Part shown: piece by piece, positions 49,982 through 62,019 of the stretch | How the letters are laid out: each line of letters opens with the position of its first letter | Position numbering within the stretch: position 1 is the stretch's first letter | Origin: Whalleya microplaca | Taxonomy: Eukaryota > Ascomycota > Sordariomycetes > Xylariales > Xylariaceae | Length of the DNA stretch: 64,000 bases | NCBI GenBank assembly: GCA_022497155.1 | Contig: MU385723.1 | Location: 1-64,000, forward strand | Direction of reading: 5' to 3' | Notes under the pieces: generated by a model | The model's input: the letters and a program-made list of their open reading frames with translations, nothing else | Told to the model about the DNA's origin: nothing | Database searches by the model: none | Translations under genes and position numbers: made by a program

Positions 49982-50017
49982 GTTCCGTTTAGAGTTCCGC
50001 TTAGAGTTCCGCTTAGA
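49982..50017. repeat. Three perfect-length 12-bp tandem repeats
   Basis: gttccgtttaga followed by two copies of gttccgcttaga. The first differs by one C/T transition. It lies about 120 bp upstream of the start of the next gene, so it could be in its promoter or leader. Confidence 0.8.
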
Positions 50018-50136
50018 CGTGGTCTGATTCTCTTCGAAACCAGAAGGTAGACTAGGTGGCCATCGACAAGTTTGGGAGACCTTATCGCCGAATCCTGGGG
50101 TCGATCCATGTTGCAGATGGTACTGGTGTTCGTCCG

Positions 50137-50679
50137 ATGCTCGAGGGTCAAATGGGTATCGTTTCAAGCATAGCGGGACAAAGGGGAGGCAGCACCAAGG
50201 GTGAGGAACAACAATCCCAGGCCGACGATCACGGCGCCAGATCGAAGGCTGTCCATACCCAAACTCTCTGGATCCTCATCTTCCGAGGACATCCTCACGA
50301 CATCCAGAGCGCCCGCGTCACCGAGCTATATATCGTATTCGACGAGGACGAGAGCACAAACCTGACCATTCAGATCCAGGGTCAGCATCCCAACTTCACT
50401 GTGAAAGAGGCATGGAACGGAGCACTTCCCCGCGCAAGGCCTCACTTCTTCCGACGACTTGAAGTCGCGACAATTGAGACGACTTCAGAGTCTGACATGC
50501 ACTTACGAAATGCCATCTTGGGTACTCCAGTGAATAACACCGAGTCGGATTGGACGTGTCAAAGTTGGGTTGGAGACGTTTTGACGGTTCTCCAAGAAGC
50601 AAATCTGATCACCGTCGAGGAAGGCGACAACGCGCTGAATGGGATGGTCAACTACATATCCCGGGCTCCCTGGCAGTAA
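50137..50679 (+). CDS. Conserved-looking protein of unknown function
   Basis: 180 residues from the ATG at 50,137. The frame is open back to a TAG at 50,053, so an upstream exon joined at the actag acceptor, or a longer N terminus, is possible. After a Gln/Ser/Gly-rich N terminus the protein has an alternating strand-like core (QTLWILIFRGHP; VTELYIVFDEDE; LTIQIQG) and a C-terminal part with NNTESDWTCQSWVGDVLTVL and GDNALNGMVNYISRAPW. The spaced D-W-x-CQ-x-WVG motif has the look of a conserved site in uncharacterised fungal proteins. I cannot name the family with certainty, and any catalytic role for the Cys is speculation. No signal peptide and no membrane helix. Confidence 0.65.
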   Translation: MLEGQMGIVSSIAGQRGGSTKGEEQQSQADDHGARSKAVHTQTLWILIFRGHPHDIQSARVTELYIVFDEDESTNLTIQIQGQHPNFTVKEAWNGALPRARPHFFRRLEVATIETTSESDMHLRNAILGTPVNNTESDWTCQSWVGDVLTVLQEANLITVEEGDNALNGMVNYISRAPWQ

Positions 50680-52724
50680 TGATGATGGCACAGCACTCAT
50701 TCAAATTCAGCCGACACTCTTCATGGAGGGCTTCGAGATGGTCACGCATGCTAGGAAGACTGATGAGACAGCAACGGATTGTACGGTTGATCGATCGCGC
50801 TTGGAGAGCTGATGATCTGCCGTTGTGGATCATTTTTCTTATTCTCGAGTATTCAGGTACCGTTGCCTCGAGGTCTCCATATCGCTTCATCCTGGCTGAT
50901 TCAGTCGTAGGTCTTGCTTCAACAACGGATTTCAAGGTTCAGGGGCTCTATTTACCATCATAGAGGCTTGTTTAGCTTATAGTACCTTTCTCGCCAGTGT
51001 ATTTATATACACTGGCCCGTCTGCCCCCAGACAGACGCTCTTCTCAGGCGGAGTGGTCGTCCGATGTGAAGGGAGATCCTATCCCTCTCGTCGCACTTCG
51101 AAGGAGAGAAACGACGACAACGACCTTGAGAAAGCATATGAAAAAAAAAAAAAGATTGAGGGACTTAGATGGTTTGGCGGCGTCGGTCACACAGCATATT
51201 CATTCTCAAGGGGGTGCATGATCTGAGTGATCGATCTTTGGTGTGAAGGATCCGATATATCTTGGGATTTTGGAGGCACATGGTGGTACATGGTGGCATA
51301 TGGTGGCATATGGTGGCATACGTAGGTTTATACCCTGAATTTGTGAGCACACGACAAAAGGCGTTAAGAGAGGCGGTTAGTGTTTGTTGGTATGTGGGTT
51401 TGTGGTCGGGACCATGAGATTTCTAAATGTGCGGTTGACGGCATATCCATCAGTAATGAAAGCAGACTTTGTTGGAAGGGATGGCGTTGGTTCGGTGGAA
51501 ACAGGACTCATGAGATAAGGGCAGAAGTGTGACGGAATGTCGATCCAAGAATAGGTAGCATGAACAATCCCGGTGGGCAGAGTGTTCGGTTAGGTACATT
51601 AGGCAATAAGAAGTCGTTGATCTGAGCTATGAGAAATACATCATGTGTACACGGTCCGTGCTGGCGAAAAGATGCAGAGATAATCCGTAGACGGGAGTGT
51701 GTCCGAGACATGCCTATGCCTATATGCCACCTATGCTGTGCACGCCTACGGAGATACCTAGCTTTACACATACTCCGCAGGTGTCTGGTGCTAGGGGTTT
51801 ACCACATACCACAAAACATACATACGCATAGGTACGTAGTGAGGGTACCTTATTGAGGGTATTGAGGCTGCAAGTGATGGTACAGTAACTTTAAGCCGTA
51901 GGTAGGTACTATGTAGCGGGCGGGCGGCAGTTAGCCCACTGCTGAATGACCTACCTAAAGCTTATCAGCGCTGGAGAATAGGTACTCTACCCACCCAGGT
52001 TGGGGTCATAAAACTCGCACACCTCCACTGGCACATCAGGTATTCATAAATTCATATTAATTCTTCCAAGTATAGAAGAAATATAATAAAAATATCACCA
52101 TAGATATCTGAAGCCACTATTCTTTTATTTATATTATGTTCGTTTTATCGAAGAAGGTGTTCGCCTTATAGGTGTTGTTCTTCATCTGTTGGAATTTGGC
52201 ATGTATGCCACTTTTTGCTTCCCTAGGTACCCTGCCACCTTAGGTAGGCGGTACGTAGGCAGCTAGGTATAGTAACAGTAGTGGACCAACCTATGGATCC
52301 GTACCCAGGTAAGGCAGAGTCAGGTAACGTCTGAAATGTTAAGGATTCACGCCAGATTTGCAGAGATCCTTAACAGAGGCTCCGTCCACATACGTAAGCT
52401 GACCCTGCATCGTCCAGCCGCACCCGCAATGACCAACGTCCCGAATTATCCATCCACTCACATCGCAGCAATGCGAGACCCCGGCGTCGAGAGGCCACCT
52501 TCGCAGCTTTGCCGTCCATTCCTCTGTTTCACCTTTTCTTGAATAACTCGAATACCTCGACTGCTTGTCTTGTCAACTCAACTCTTTGTACGGAGTACAA
52601 CTGTACAGCATTTGTTTCTAAGAAACTAAACCGACGTAGAACGGACACATATCACATCACATGGGGACACGAACAGCAACGCCATAATCACCCATCCCGA
52701 CACCTCCTTCCGGCGCTTCCAACC
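50680..52724. other. Spacer and KEX1 leader
   Basis: A 10-bp tandem repeat lies at 51,269-51,320. Words of the ccttaggtaggcggtacgtagg type cluster at about 52,225-52,270. Short upstream ATGs in the presumed KEX1 leader (for example a 68-codon frame from 52,338 to 52,542) could act as uORFs. No other gene was seen. Confidence 0.45.
51269..51320. repeat. 10-bp tandem repeat, five copies
   Basis: Five head-to-tail copies of a tggtggcata-type unit, the first degenerate (tggaggcaca). No coding context. Confidence 0.8.
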
Positions 52725-54797
52725 ATGGCTCCAGCTTCGTTCTGGAGCCCGGCGCGTGTCGCTGCCGGCCTGCTTCTCAGCCTGTCTGGTTGGGTCTCGA
52801 GCGCCGCTGCCGATGCCTCCGCCGGCGATTACTTCGTCCACTCGCTACCAGGCGCACCCGAGGGAGACTTGGTGAAGATGCATGCCGGGTAAGCTCTCTC
52901 CATTGGTGGTGTTTCAGACCATGTGCCAGTCAGTTAGTCAGCAAGCAAGCATACTAAATGCTTCCTTCACACACGTAGGCATATCGAGATCACACCCGAA
53001 CACCACGGAAACCTTTTCTTTTGGCACTACCAGAACCAGCATATCGCGAATAAGCAAAGGACCGTCATCTGGCTGAATGGGGGTCCCGGCTGCAGTTCCG
53101 AGGATGGCGCCATGATGGAGATCGGTCCGTACCGCCTGAAAGACGAGAATACTCTAGAATACAACAACGGGTCATGGCACGAGTTTGCCAACCTCCTCTT
53201 CGTCGACAACCCGGTTGGAACAGGCTACAGTTACGTTGACACGAACAACTACGTCCACGAGCTCGACGAAATGGCGGACCAGTTCGTCGTCTTCCTCGAG
53301 AAATGGTATAAGCTCTTTCCGGAATACGAGCACGACGATGTGAGTACATTGCGAGAACACTGATTACAATATACTAATACCTGCTAGATTTACATTGCTG
53401 GAGAATCGTACGCTGGGCAGCACATCCCTTATATTGCGAAGGCTATCATCAAACGCAATAAACTACCTCAAACCTCCATCAAGTGGAACCTGAAAGGCCT
53501 GCTGATTGGCAACGGCTGGATCGCCCCCAGAGAGCAGTACGAAGCATACCTGTCGTTCGCCTACGAAAAGGGGCTTGTCGAGAAGGGCTCCGAGGTGTCT
53601 AGCCAGCTAGAGGTCCAATACCGGCAGTGCTCGAAGGACTTGGCAACATCCGGCGGCGAGGTGGACAGCCCTACCTGTGAGCACGTGCTCCAGGAGATCC
53701 TCCGCCTGACCCAGTCCAAGAACTCCGACGGCGAGACGGAATGCTACAACATGTACGATGTTCGCCTAAAGGACGTCTACCCGAGCTGCGGCATGAACTG
53801 GCCCCCGGATTTGAAATACGTCACCCCGTACCTTCGGAAGCCGGAAGTCGTCGACGCGTTGCACATCAGCGCCAACAAGAACACGGGCTGGGTCGAGTGC
53901 AACGGCGCGGTGGGGAACGCCTTCAGCCCGCGCAACTCGAAGCCCTCGATCGACTTCCTGCCCGAGATCCTGAAGGACGTCGACGTGCTCCTGTTCTCGG
54001 GCGCCGAGGACCTGATCTGCAACCACCTGGGGACCGAAGCCTTCATCAGCAACATGCAGTGGAACGGCGGCAAGGGGTTCGAGACGTCGCCCGGTAACTG
54101 GGCGCCCCGCCGCGACTGGACGTTCGAGGGCGAGGCCGCCGGGTTCTGGCAGCAGGCGCGCAACCTGACGTACGTGCTGTTCTACAACTCGTCGCACATG
54201 GTCCCCTTCGACTACCCGCGGCGCACGCGCGACATGCTCGACCGCTTCATGGGCGTCGACATCTCCCGCATCGGCGGCGCGCCCGCGCAGAGCTCCCTCG
54301 ACGGCGAGGTCCTGCCCGACACCACCGTCGGCGGCGCCGCCAACCACACCTCCGCCGCCGACCAGGCCGCCAAGGACAAGGCCCTCTCCGACGCCAAGTG
54401 GGCCGCCTACCAGAAGTCCGGCGAGGTCGTGTTGGCGATTGTGGCGGTCGCCGCCGCCGTCTGGGGCTACTACATCTGGCGCGCCCGTAGGCGTACCGCG
54501 GGGTACACGGGGCTCGCGGGCGTCGCGGAGCGCATACGGCGTGGTAATGGGGGTGCTGGGGTTGGGGGCAGTGGTGTGGGCGGGAGTGGGCTGGAGCACT
54601 TCCGCAATAAGCGCTCGGGTCGCGACGTCGAGGCCGGCGATTTTGATGAGAGCGAGCTCGATGACTTGCACGTCCGCTCGCCGACCGATGAGCGGTATAG
54701 CGTCGGCGACGCCAGCGATGGCGATGACGAGAACGAGAACGAGAAGAATGGGATACGCAAGACCCCGGGGTCGAGTAGTGCTGGTGGCAGGAGATGA
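52725..54797 (+). CDS. KEX1: Pheromone-processing carboxypeptidase KEX1
   Basis: Three exons (52,725-52,888; 52,979-53,339; 53,388-54,797; introns of 90 and 48 nt with ctaaat/actaat branch sites) encode 644 residues. Residues 1-30 are a signal peptide. The S10 serine carboxypeptidase domain has [10 protein letters not shown], the nucleophile S182 in GESYAG, D383 in GAEDLICNH and H445 in SSHMVPFD. After a linker, a single transmembrane helix (~521-538, [18 protein letters not shown]) is followed by RARRR and an acidic cytosolic tail rich in Asp/Glu. That is the KEX1 layout: a Golgi membrane enzyme that removes C-terminal Lys/Arg left by Kex2 from secreted precursors. Length and order are normal. 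Codons become strongly G/C-ending in exon 3, which creates long antisense frames. It is the processing partner expected for Kex2 substrates such as the secreted protein at 3,501. Confidence 0.96.
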
Positions 54798-56644
54798 TTG
54801 TGTTCGATGTATGGATCCGGTGCTTCGATCCAATCTCGCTTAAAAGCCGAAAACGAAACGATCAAACAAATTCATAGTCGAATGCAAAACAGACTGTGGG
54901 TAGTTGGTTTCTTCATCCCGCTTGCTTTTTTTTTGTAAGTCGTGTGTGTATACCGCAGGGGGGCACGGCGTTCAGGGTTATTATGGTTTTTTCATGAAAG
55001 GGGGGTTGGTTTGTTTAGGTTAGGGAAACTCGGAAATCGGTTTGCATTCGCTTGCGTGCATTTCTGCTCTCTCCCTCTCTAATCTGCATCATCTGCTACC
55101 TGCACTACTGGAAACGGTCTCTTGACTTACCTGGGTTTGTCTTGGTTGGTTGGTTGGTTGGTTGGTAAGGGGAAGAAGTAGAGGGAGGAAGCATGTAAAT
55201 AAGTAGAGTAGCCTAGCCAATTTAGCAAGCCGGGCTGGAAATTTCTGATGACTCAGTCCGTTCGTATATGTGTGGTAGGCAAGGGGGCTCTCGTATTGTA
55301 TGTAAATCCATTTTCGTATTTGTAGAGCGAACGGGGATGTCTATCGACATATGTGTGTTGAACTTGCCTATCTAATCTCTAGTGGATAGTATAAAAATAT
55401 CTGAAGGTAGAGTATACGAGTCCCAGCCGTTCGCGAAGGCTCATTCTCGTGTCCTCACTCATCGCCGGTCTATACACCGCCCATTTCGCATACATCTCAC
55501 GTAGTTTCAAAACGACGGGCTACTTACTACAAGCGGGGTAGAGCAACCTTCGACACTATTATCAACAATTCCCTCTATTCACCATTTAGAAACACAAGCA
55601 TGGAAGAAGAAACGACCTTTGATCTTGAAGTGCATCTCAATTCATGTTCTCAAATCAACGGGTCGGTATTCATAACCACCACCCGCCGATCTACCTATCG
55701 TATATGTATCTAGGCTGTCGTGATGTATATATATATATAGAAGCCCCGCGATTATTCCTTCTCGCGTCATCCTGCCCGTCTCGTAGAAATTATCGCATTG
55801 CTTCAAGTATTGTGAGGATTCGACGTAGGCAGCCAGGGCTGCTTATATGACGCAGATGCAGACGAGACGCAATATATATACGTGCAACCTAGGGGGTAAA
55901 AAAAAAATTCACTAAACAAACAAACACAGCAAACCTAGAACTCCGCGGTCATGTTCGCCCCCCTTTCCATCCATGCAATTCCCCCTCCGATCAGTACCGG
56001 GTATGTATGATTTCCTCCGTAATTATGATAGTAGCGTTTTGCTTTGTCCATGATAAAAAAGTAGTTTCCGTATATACGTATAGGTAAAGGGAAAATGGAA
56101 CCGTGAACACTGATATGCCGCACTGAAACTCCGTGCTGAAGACAATTAACGCCACGTGCCGTGTGGGTATATTTCCTGATGAAATGCGTAGCCGTCCTAT
56201 GGTACCTGAACCACGAAGGGCCTGTCCAGGCATGATAAAAAGCAGGGTCGTCGAATTCAACGACCTAAGATATGAGGAGACGTGACCAAGACTGGGAAGC
56301 GTGTGAATCGAATTCGAAATTCCCATGTCTGTTCCAAAACAGTAGTGTCGTATCGCGTAAGTAAAACCTAAGCACGCCTAGGTGTAGGAGTGACCATATG
56401 GCCAAACAACTTCATAATACCGCGAACACTGATTGCGGCAGCCAGCGAGTCTCCAACAACCATGTAGAGAAGGGCTTGATCGATGGCGTCATGACAGTGT
56501 CATTGGTATAAATGAATAAGTACTGGCATTCCGAAGTGAACCCTAAGATTTCGCTCCAACATGACGTTGGCAGCAACTTATTAGGTCGAAGTGATTGAAC
56601 CTAGCTGAGTACTGTCCCCTAACGCAAGAAACCCGTGTCCAAGT
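54798..56644. other. Convergent 3' region, nothing coding
   Basis: This holds the 3' ends of KEX1 and of the MIZ protein, which converge here. (TTGG)6 at 55,142-55,166, T-runs at ~54,927 and A-runs at ~55,900 are low-complexity UTR-like sequence. No gene was recognised. Confidence 0.5.
55142..55166. repeat. (TTGG)6 microsatellite
   Basis: Six perfect TTGG units plus one base, downstream of KEX1. Confidence 0.85.
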
Positions 56645-59600
56645 TTAGTCATCGAGTTCGATGACTTCCACTTGAGGTTTCTCGCGTTGGAGGGGATTCG
56701 TAGAAGACCTACATCCCAACGTGATTGTTGGTGCGTTGGCATCGTTGTCGCTATCGATGTCACTATCATCATCGCCAGAATCATTAGGTTTCCACGTGCC
56801 GTCAGCGAAAACGAAGACCGACTTCGTTTTCAATTTGTTCTCCTTCTCCAACTGTGCGCGCACTTCGACGAGGAATCCATCGATGCGGAGGCTATAAGGG
56901 CGAGCATCGCCGTCGCACAGGGGACATTTCCACTTGTCCACAAAAGACGGTTCTTTAGGGCACCGTTTGCATTCTGAGCCGACGCCACAGTAGCACGACT
57001 TCTTGCCAAGCCGCGTGGTCAGCCATGTCTCAAGATCGAAGCACTCGAGATGAGTGCAAGTGTCACCACGGACAGGCACTTTGAATATGGAGAAATTGAA
57101 CGGGTCTGCAAGATCAATTGACACGCTATCGCCAACCATCGTAAGATCGTCATCGTCAGTATCTTTACTTGACGACCCGACCAGGCGCCGTTTGATTTCA
57201 TTGCGTGTTTGACTTGATGGCATTGTCCCATAAGTCTTGACCATATCAAGAATCGCGCTATGACTGAGAACTTCAATCATCTCGATTGCGATGTAAGGCA
57301 TGTAGCCATGCGGCATGGATACTTCTTTGGGAATTGAAATGCTGAGTAAGTTTTCGCCTGGAACGACGAATGATGAAGCTTCAACAGGGAGATCTTTTGA
57401 ATGATGCTGTCTTCGTTTAATACTCATCGCGTGGCTGTTTATTTCCATGAAGATATGCTCGGGCCAGCTTGTTTCAGTGGTGACCCAAATGTTTTGAGGA
57501 AATGGGTCGGAGGTCTGCTTCCTAGCGCAGCATCGTACGCGAACGCGTAGAGATCCATTATAATATCGATTTACGGGTAGATATTCACCCCGGATCGTTT
57601 CATCTCGAGAGATTCTTGCACAATCTTCCTCCGCCATGATGAATTTTAGTTTGTGTAAGTAAGGTTGAGGTGGAGTGGCGACTGGGGAGAGGACAAAGCA
57701 CTTGACGGCTTGGTAATGCCTTTCTGAAGAGCCAGAACGATCTAGCTCCAGAGGGAGGCGCCTGGGACTTCTTGTGTGAGCTTGGTGCAGTGAACTATCC
57801 ACAGCTCTCTTGTCATAAGGGGTGTGGGGATAGTCTTGGATACCGATGCGCATTCCTGGAGGTGGAATCAGGCGGTCATTTTGAGGGGCCACGGGCTGTA
57901 GTTGAGCATTCGGAGGTTGTTGCGGATATGTTTGATGCTGTGACTGACTGGGGGTGTACATGGGTTGCGTAGCGTAGTGTGCATTTGTCGCAAGGGGGGT
58001 GGGCGTGAGGTTACCATCAGGGGCTTGAAGGGGACCTGAGCTTATAGTCGACATGCGACGCGCAGACGGCATCGGCGGCATAGGCTGACCAGAGGCATTC
58101 TGCTGGTTGGATGACCGATGGCTGGCAGAAAGCGTCTGATTATATTGCTGCCCTAGTAGGGCATTCGGCAGCCGCGGAGAAGCTGACGCAGAACCATTAC
58201 TTTGTCGAGAATGTCTCCTCCCCGGAACTCTCTGCTGATATTGTAAGACTTGTTGGGGAATATGTTGCGCTTGGACACCAACATGACCTCCTTGTGCCTG
58301 GACACTGGAATTATGAGAGTAGTAAGGTGTGTAGGATGGAGGCATGGTTGCTGCGAATGTGTTGGGTGGTATGTAATTTGAAGGAAACGCGAGTGGTACT
58401 GGAACCGGGGAATGGGGAGAACCATTAGGCACTGCTGCCAAGGCTTGCATATTCGACAGAGACTGAATAGGAGATTGACCGTATGAGAAGTGGCTAGCAG
58501 GGACTGTAGGAGATGTGCTAGTTGATGACGGAGGTGGCGCAGACATAAACTGAGTCGCCTGGTTAGATAACTGCCGTACCCGAGGACTGATGTGCGAATC
58601 CTGATGGTATCCTTGAGGCTGAGTGCCTGTAGGCCCAGTAGAGGCAGGCCGCTGAGATGACTGAGAACGACCCTGTGAAGCACGACTAGGTGCAACAAGG
58701 GACCTATATTTTTGGACTAAGCTTTCGTTGTAGGCTTGGTACTCTGGAGATCTAAGCTGCCGTACCAAGGTGCCCTCCACGTTCCGGTGCACCTGTTGGT
58801 CCTCCTTGAACATCTCCTCCATTTGTGCTGAAATAGGCCCATCTGCGACGCCCAAGGTTCTCCTTGATGCTCGAAATACAATGGCCTGGAGAATCGGGGA
58901 AAAGAGCAGGAACGAGTCAAGAAGTTCGCTGACAAGAAAGGGGTACCCATTCAATTGGTGGTTGTGACATGCCACCATCCATTGACGAGACACGCACATG
59001 AGGAAGTCAAGTACCTGTCTGATGGTATTGAGATAAGTTTGGTTATTGCGTAGGTCTTCTAGTGGGGCTGGAAAGCTTGTAAACCATTGGAGATGTTGCC
59101 GGCGTAGTTTCGAATTACTCCTAAGAATTGTCCCCATGATGCCGAAGGCGTTATCCACAAGAGAGAGATCATGGACTCGTTCATTGCACAGCCGGTGGAC
59201 ATTGGCCTGACACATGGCCCACGTGCAGAATAGCTGATGCAGGGTAATGAAGAATAGATCTCCATCATCGCAAGCGTCCCTTAGAAGGTGATACCGAGGG
59301 CGTTCAATATAGACCTCTAGGCTTTGCTCTCCGCCACAACCTGCTATGTGGGATCGGAGAGTATCAGAAGCTCGCAAATACTCGAGAAGAGCAACTGAAG
59401 AATTACTGGGAAGAGCACAACATTAGTAAATGTACCTACAAAGCATCTTATACTATCGAATTTATATGAATAGATAGATCAAGAGATGAGCAGTCCCAGC
59501 TGGAGTCTCGGGTCATACATACCCAGCGCGTCGCCTCTTGGCGGGTGGATTCTCGAACTGTTCTCGCGGGGCAATATGGCTATGGCCGGTGAATGAAGTG

Positions 59601-60362
59601 GTGGTCGGCGTAGGAGGCGTGTTGAGAACCATATTCGTGGATGTGGAAGTCTTCGGGTTAACCGAGTCAACTGAAAGCTCGTGAGGTTGTCGTGAAGTCG
59701 GCGAACCGCCCGCAGGTGAGACTCGGTTAGGGCCCGGTTCTTCTCCGCCAGCATCTACACCTCCGTCATAAACCAAATGAGCCTCAGTGGTAGGAAATCC
59801 GTTGGAGGAATTAGGCGATTGTACATTAGTAGCCCTAGGACTCTCGTGCGAATTAGATACACTGGGGCTAGGTTCGTCGCTGGGTGCAGGTGAGGGGAGC
59901 ACAGTATTTGCGACGGCAGCACTACGAAGTTACAGAACAGTCAGCACCTAATGTAATGTATGCAGGAAGCTCTCTACATGTATGGAGCAGAAGAAGATAT
60001 GTGTCCTGCACGGTGGGATCCTAGAAGGTATCTTACGAGAGATGCGTTTGAATGGGCGGCCGCTGGGGTGGATGATGGACAGGATGAGCTTGTCGCGGTG
60101 GGGCCGAGGCTGAGACTGAGACTGAGGCTGACTGGGGGGGCGTCGCAACAGGGTGCGTGATTTGCACGGCGGCAGAAGGCTGTCTCGGCTGCGAGGGACG
60201 AGGCGTTGGCTTGACAGGTTTCGCGTTGGCCAGCCATGAGTGTCGAGTTCCGATCCACGTATTCAAGGTAGAGTTGGACGCAGCAACCTGCCAACCTTCA
60301 GTAGTCGCGTTGGCCTTCGCGTTCGAAGCTGCGGCGGACTGATGTCCTCCAGTGGGCGCCAT
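56645..60362 (-). CDS. MIZ/SP-RING zinc-finger protein (SUMO E3 ligase-like)
   Basis: Three minus-strand exons (60,362-60,037; 59,921-59,523; 59,405-56,645; introns 115 and 117 nt) encode 1,161 residues. The N-terminal ~240 residues are disordered (Pro/Ser/Thr/Ala-rich) with a basic cluster AKRRRAGY that could be a nuclear signal. Residues ~242-470 are an ordered helical region (HQLFCTWAMCQANVHRL). A very long Gln/Ser/Pro-rich segment follows to ~750. The SP-RING lies at ~1,020-1,075: DTCTHLECFD then WKCPLC, the C-x-H...C...CPxC signature of Siz/PIAS/Zmiz proteins. Between the two halves sits an unusual Cys-rich insert (SCYCGVGSECKRCP). The tail is acidic and ends in VEVIELDD, a textbook SUMO-interaction motif. 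Role: probably SUMO ligation or nuclear regulation, by family; no substrate can be read. Confidence 0.88.
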
Positions 60363-61718
60363 CAGTCATCGGTGCTGTTGGAAAATGCCTCACAACTCGG
60401 CCGTTTGTGCCCTCGTCTGGATTGCGATGGCTGGACTACGCGATACTGTGACGGGGAGAAGTTAGCGAGAGCACATCTATGTAAAACTGTAGACGGATCC
60501 GTTTCGCTTATGACAGACAGTGCAACGCAACTATAAGAAGAGCACAGCAGCCTGCAGGACATACCATAAGTGGATTTGGGATTCGAAGAATGGATGGATG
60601 GATGTATGCGTGGTAAGAGGCGGTGAAATCAGGTAGTTGTCCGGCGACTGTGGGTGTGTAGGTCTGTCTGTATGGGAAGTTTCAAAGTTTGGACAAAATG
60701 CGATAAGCCTCTTAGCATTGGTTGTTGGGGTTGGAGTTAGTGATGCGTGCACCCGATACGGCGATACGGCTATACCTACTCCACCACTGGCCTACAAAGT
60801 ACAGACCTAATCTATCAACAAGGGTCCTTTGTTAGGTACCTATCTACTCCGTATTCCATCTCTACCTGTAAGTAGCGACGGTCCGTAGTTGCTGAAGCTC
60901 AGGAATGTAGCCACGCAGCTACCTATGTATGTACGGACGCACCTGCTACTGATGGCTAAGACCTACCTACCTAGGTAACGACGATGCTGACTGCTGTTGC
61001 CTAATCATTTTCCTGAAGTATATACATATTCAAAGATACATGAAGTTATAGACACCTGACGGACTAGGTATGTGATTCTAGGATGTATATAGACTGAAAG
61101 GGAAGAAAAGCTAAAACGAACCTCCAGTCGTTAGTTTAAGTGAAACAAGGTAATACCTGACGCAGTGAGGCGCCACAGTATTCCAGGTAGCCACACTTAT
61201 AGACACCACTTACTTTTCACCTATTAGTTAAGTAGCTGACTGGATGCATTGTACAGACAGTACCTTTACAAATGAGAGGGATTAGATGACAAAGGGTCAT
61301 TTCATAATTTCTTTTATAAAAATCTATTACAAATATCATTGGAATGTGTTCCTTCAGATGTACTCTTGGTGTGAAGCAGGCTGCATCTCTAACTGTATTT
61401 GAACCAACAATAATCCACACATTTCTATATAAAAAGTCCGGTAGGAACCTTGGATTAAAAGTGATATATCTACTAAGCTTATATAGGATATTTCGATGTT
61501 CCATTCTTCTATTTCATATACTACTATAAACTGTCAAACTACATTGTATCTAAGTTGCTGTGTCATAGGTAGAAGAAAATAAACAATGTATGGCAACCTT
61601 CAAGAAAAAGCTGGTGCTGTTGATGTCCAAACTCAACCGGCCAGTGTATTAATAAGCGTCTCCTGAGGCCCTCGCATGAAGGATTTGTGGTGCATACTGG
61701 TGCATACTTTTGACATTC

Positions 61719-62019
61719 CTAATCGAACCGCAAGTCGCGAGTCGGAGGGCGGTTACTATCTTCGCCGCTGGCAATTGAATTTGGCCTTTTATACTTTCCG
61801 GTACACTTCAGCCAGGTAGTCAATTCATCCGGTGAGCCGACTTCCGTGAGTGTGGAATACTTTATTGGATTCTTGAGGCTACCTGTTTTAAAACGAGAGA
61901 TGGGAGGCAAACGCGAATAGGTACTTGGAGATATATGAATCAAAGGATGAAGTTGGATAGGCTTACCTCTTGCTATGGCCTGCCGGCGGTGCGTATCAAC
62001 GATGATTGATGATGGTTGA
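61719..62019 (-). pseudogene. Possible two-exon gene fragment
   Basis: On the minus strand a good donor (gtaagc at about 61,968) and acceptor (aaaacag at about 61,885) join two coding-like pieces in one frame: INQPSSIIVDTHRRQAIAR, then SLKNPIKYSTLTEVGSPDEL onward to a stop at 61,719. Upstream the frame is closed by TAG with no ATG, so the 5' end is missing. A further short ATG frame begins at 62,185. No family was recognised, and chance splicing signals are possible. Confidence 0.22.

Larger units (their letters stand above)
44389..50136. other. Long gene-poor region with microsatellites
   Basis: 5.7 kb without an accepted gene. It holds the polypurine tract at 44,959, (TGTA)7 at 47,937-47,964 and a 12-bp triplication at 49,982-50,017. 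A minus-strand stretch at about 49,457-49,690 has coding-like composition (LAVNPSKVLQIGSGAATRGV) but no ATG or domain; a similar doubtful minus-strand frame is at 48,751-48,987. No tRNA or rRNA was seen. Confidence 0.45.

Noticed and set aside
53766..54833. 355-codon open frame on the minus strand
   Set aside because: It is antisense to KEX1 exon 3, whose G/C-ending codons suppress stops on the other strand; the translation is low-complexity and Gly/Val/Arg-rich with no domain.
55010..55025. ttaggttaggg as telomere repeat
   Set aside because: A single imperfect copy, no array.
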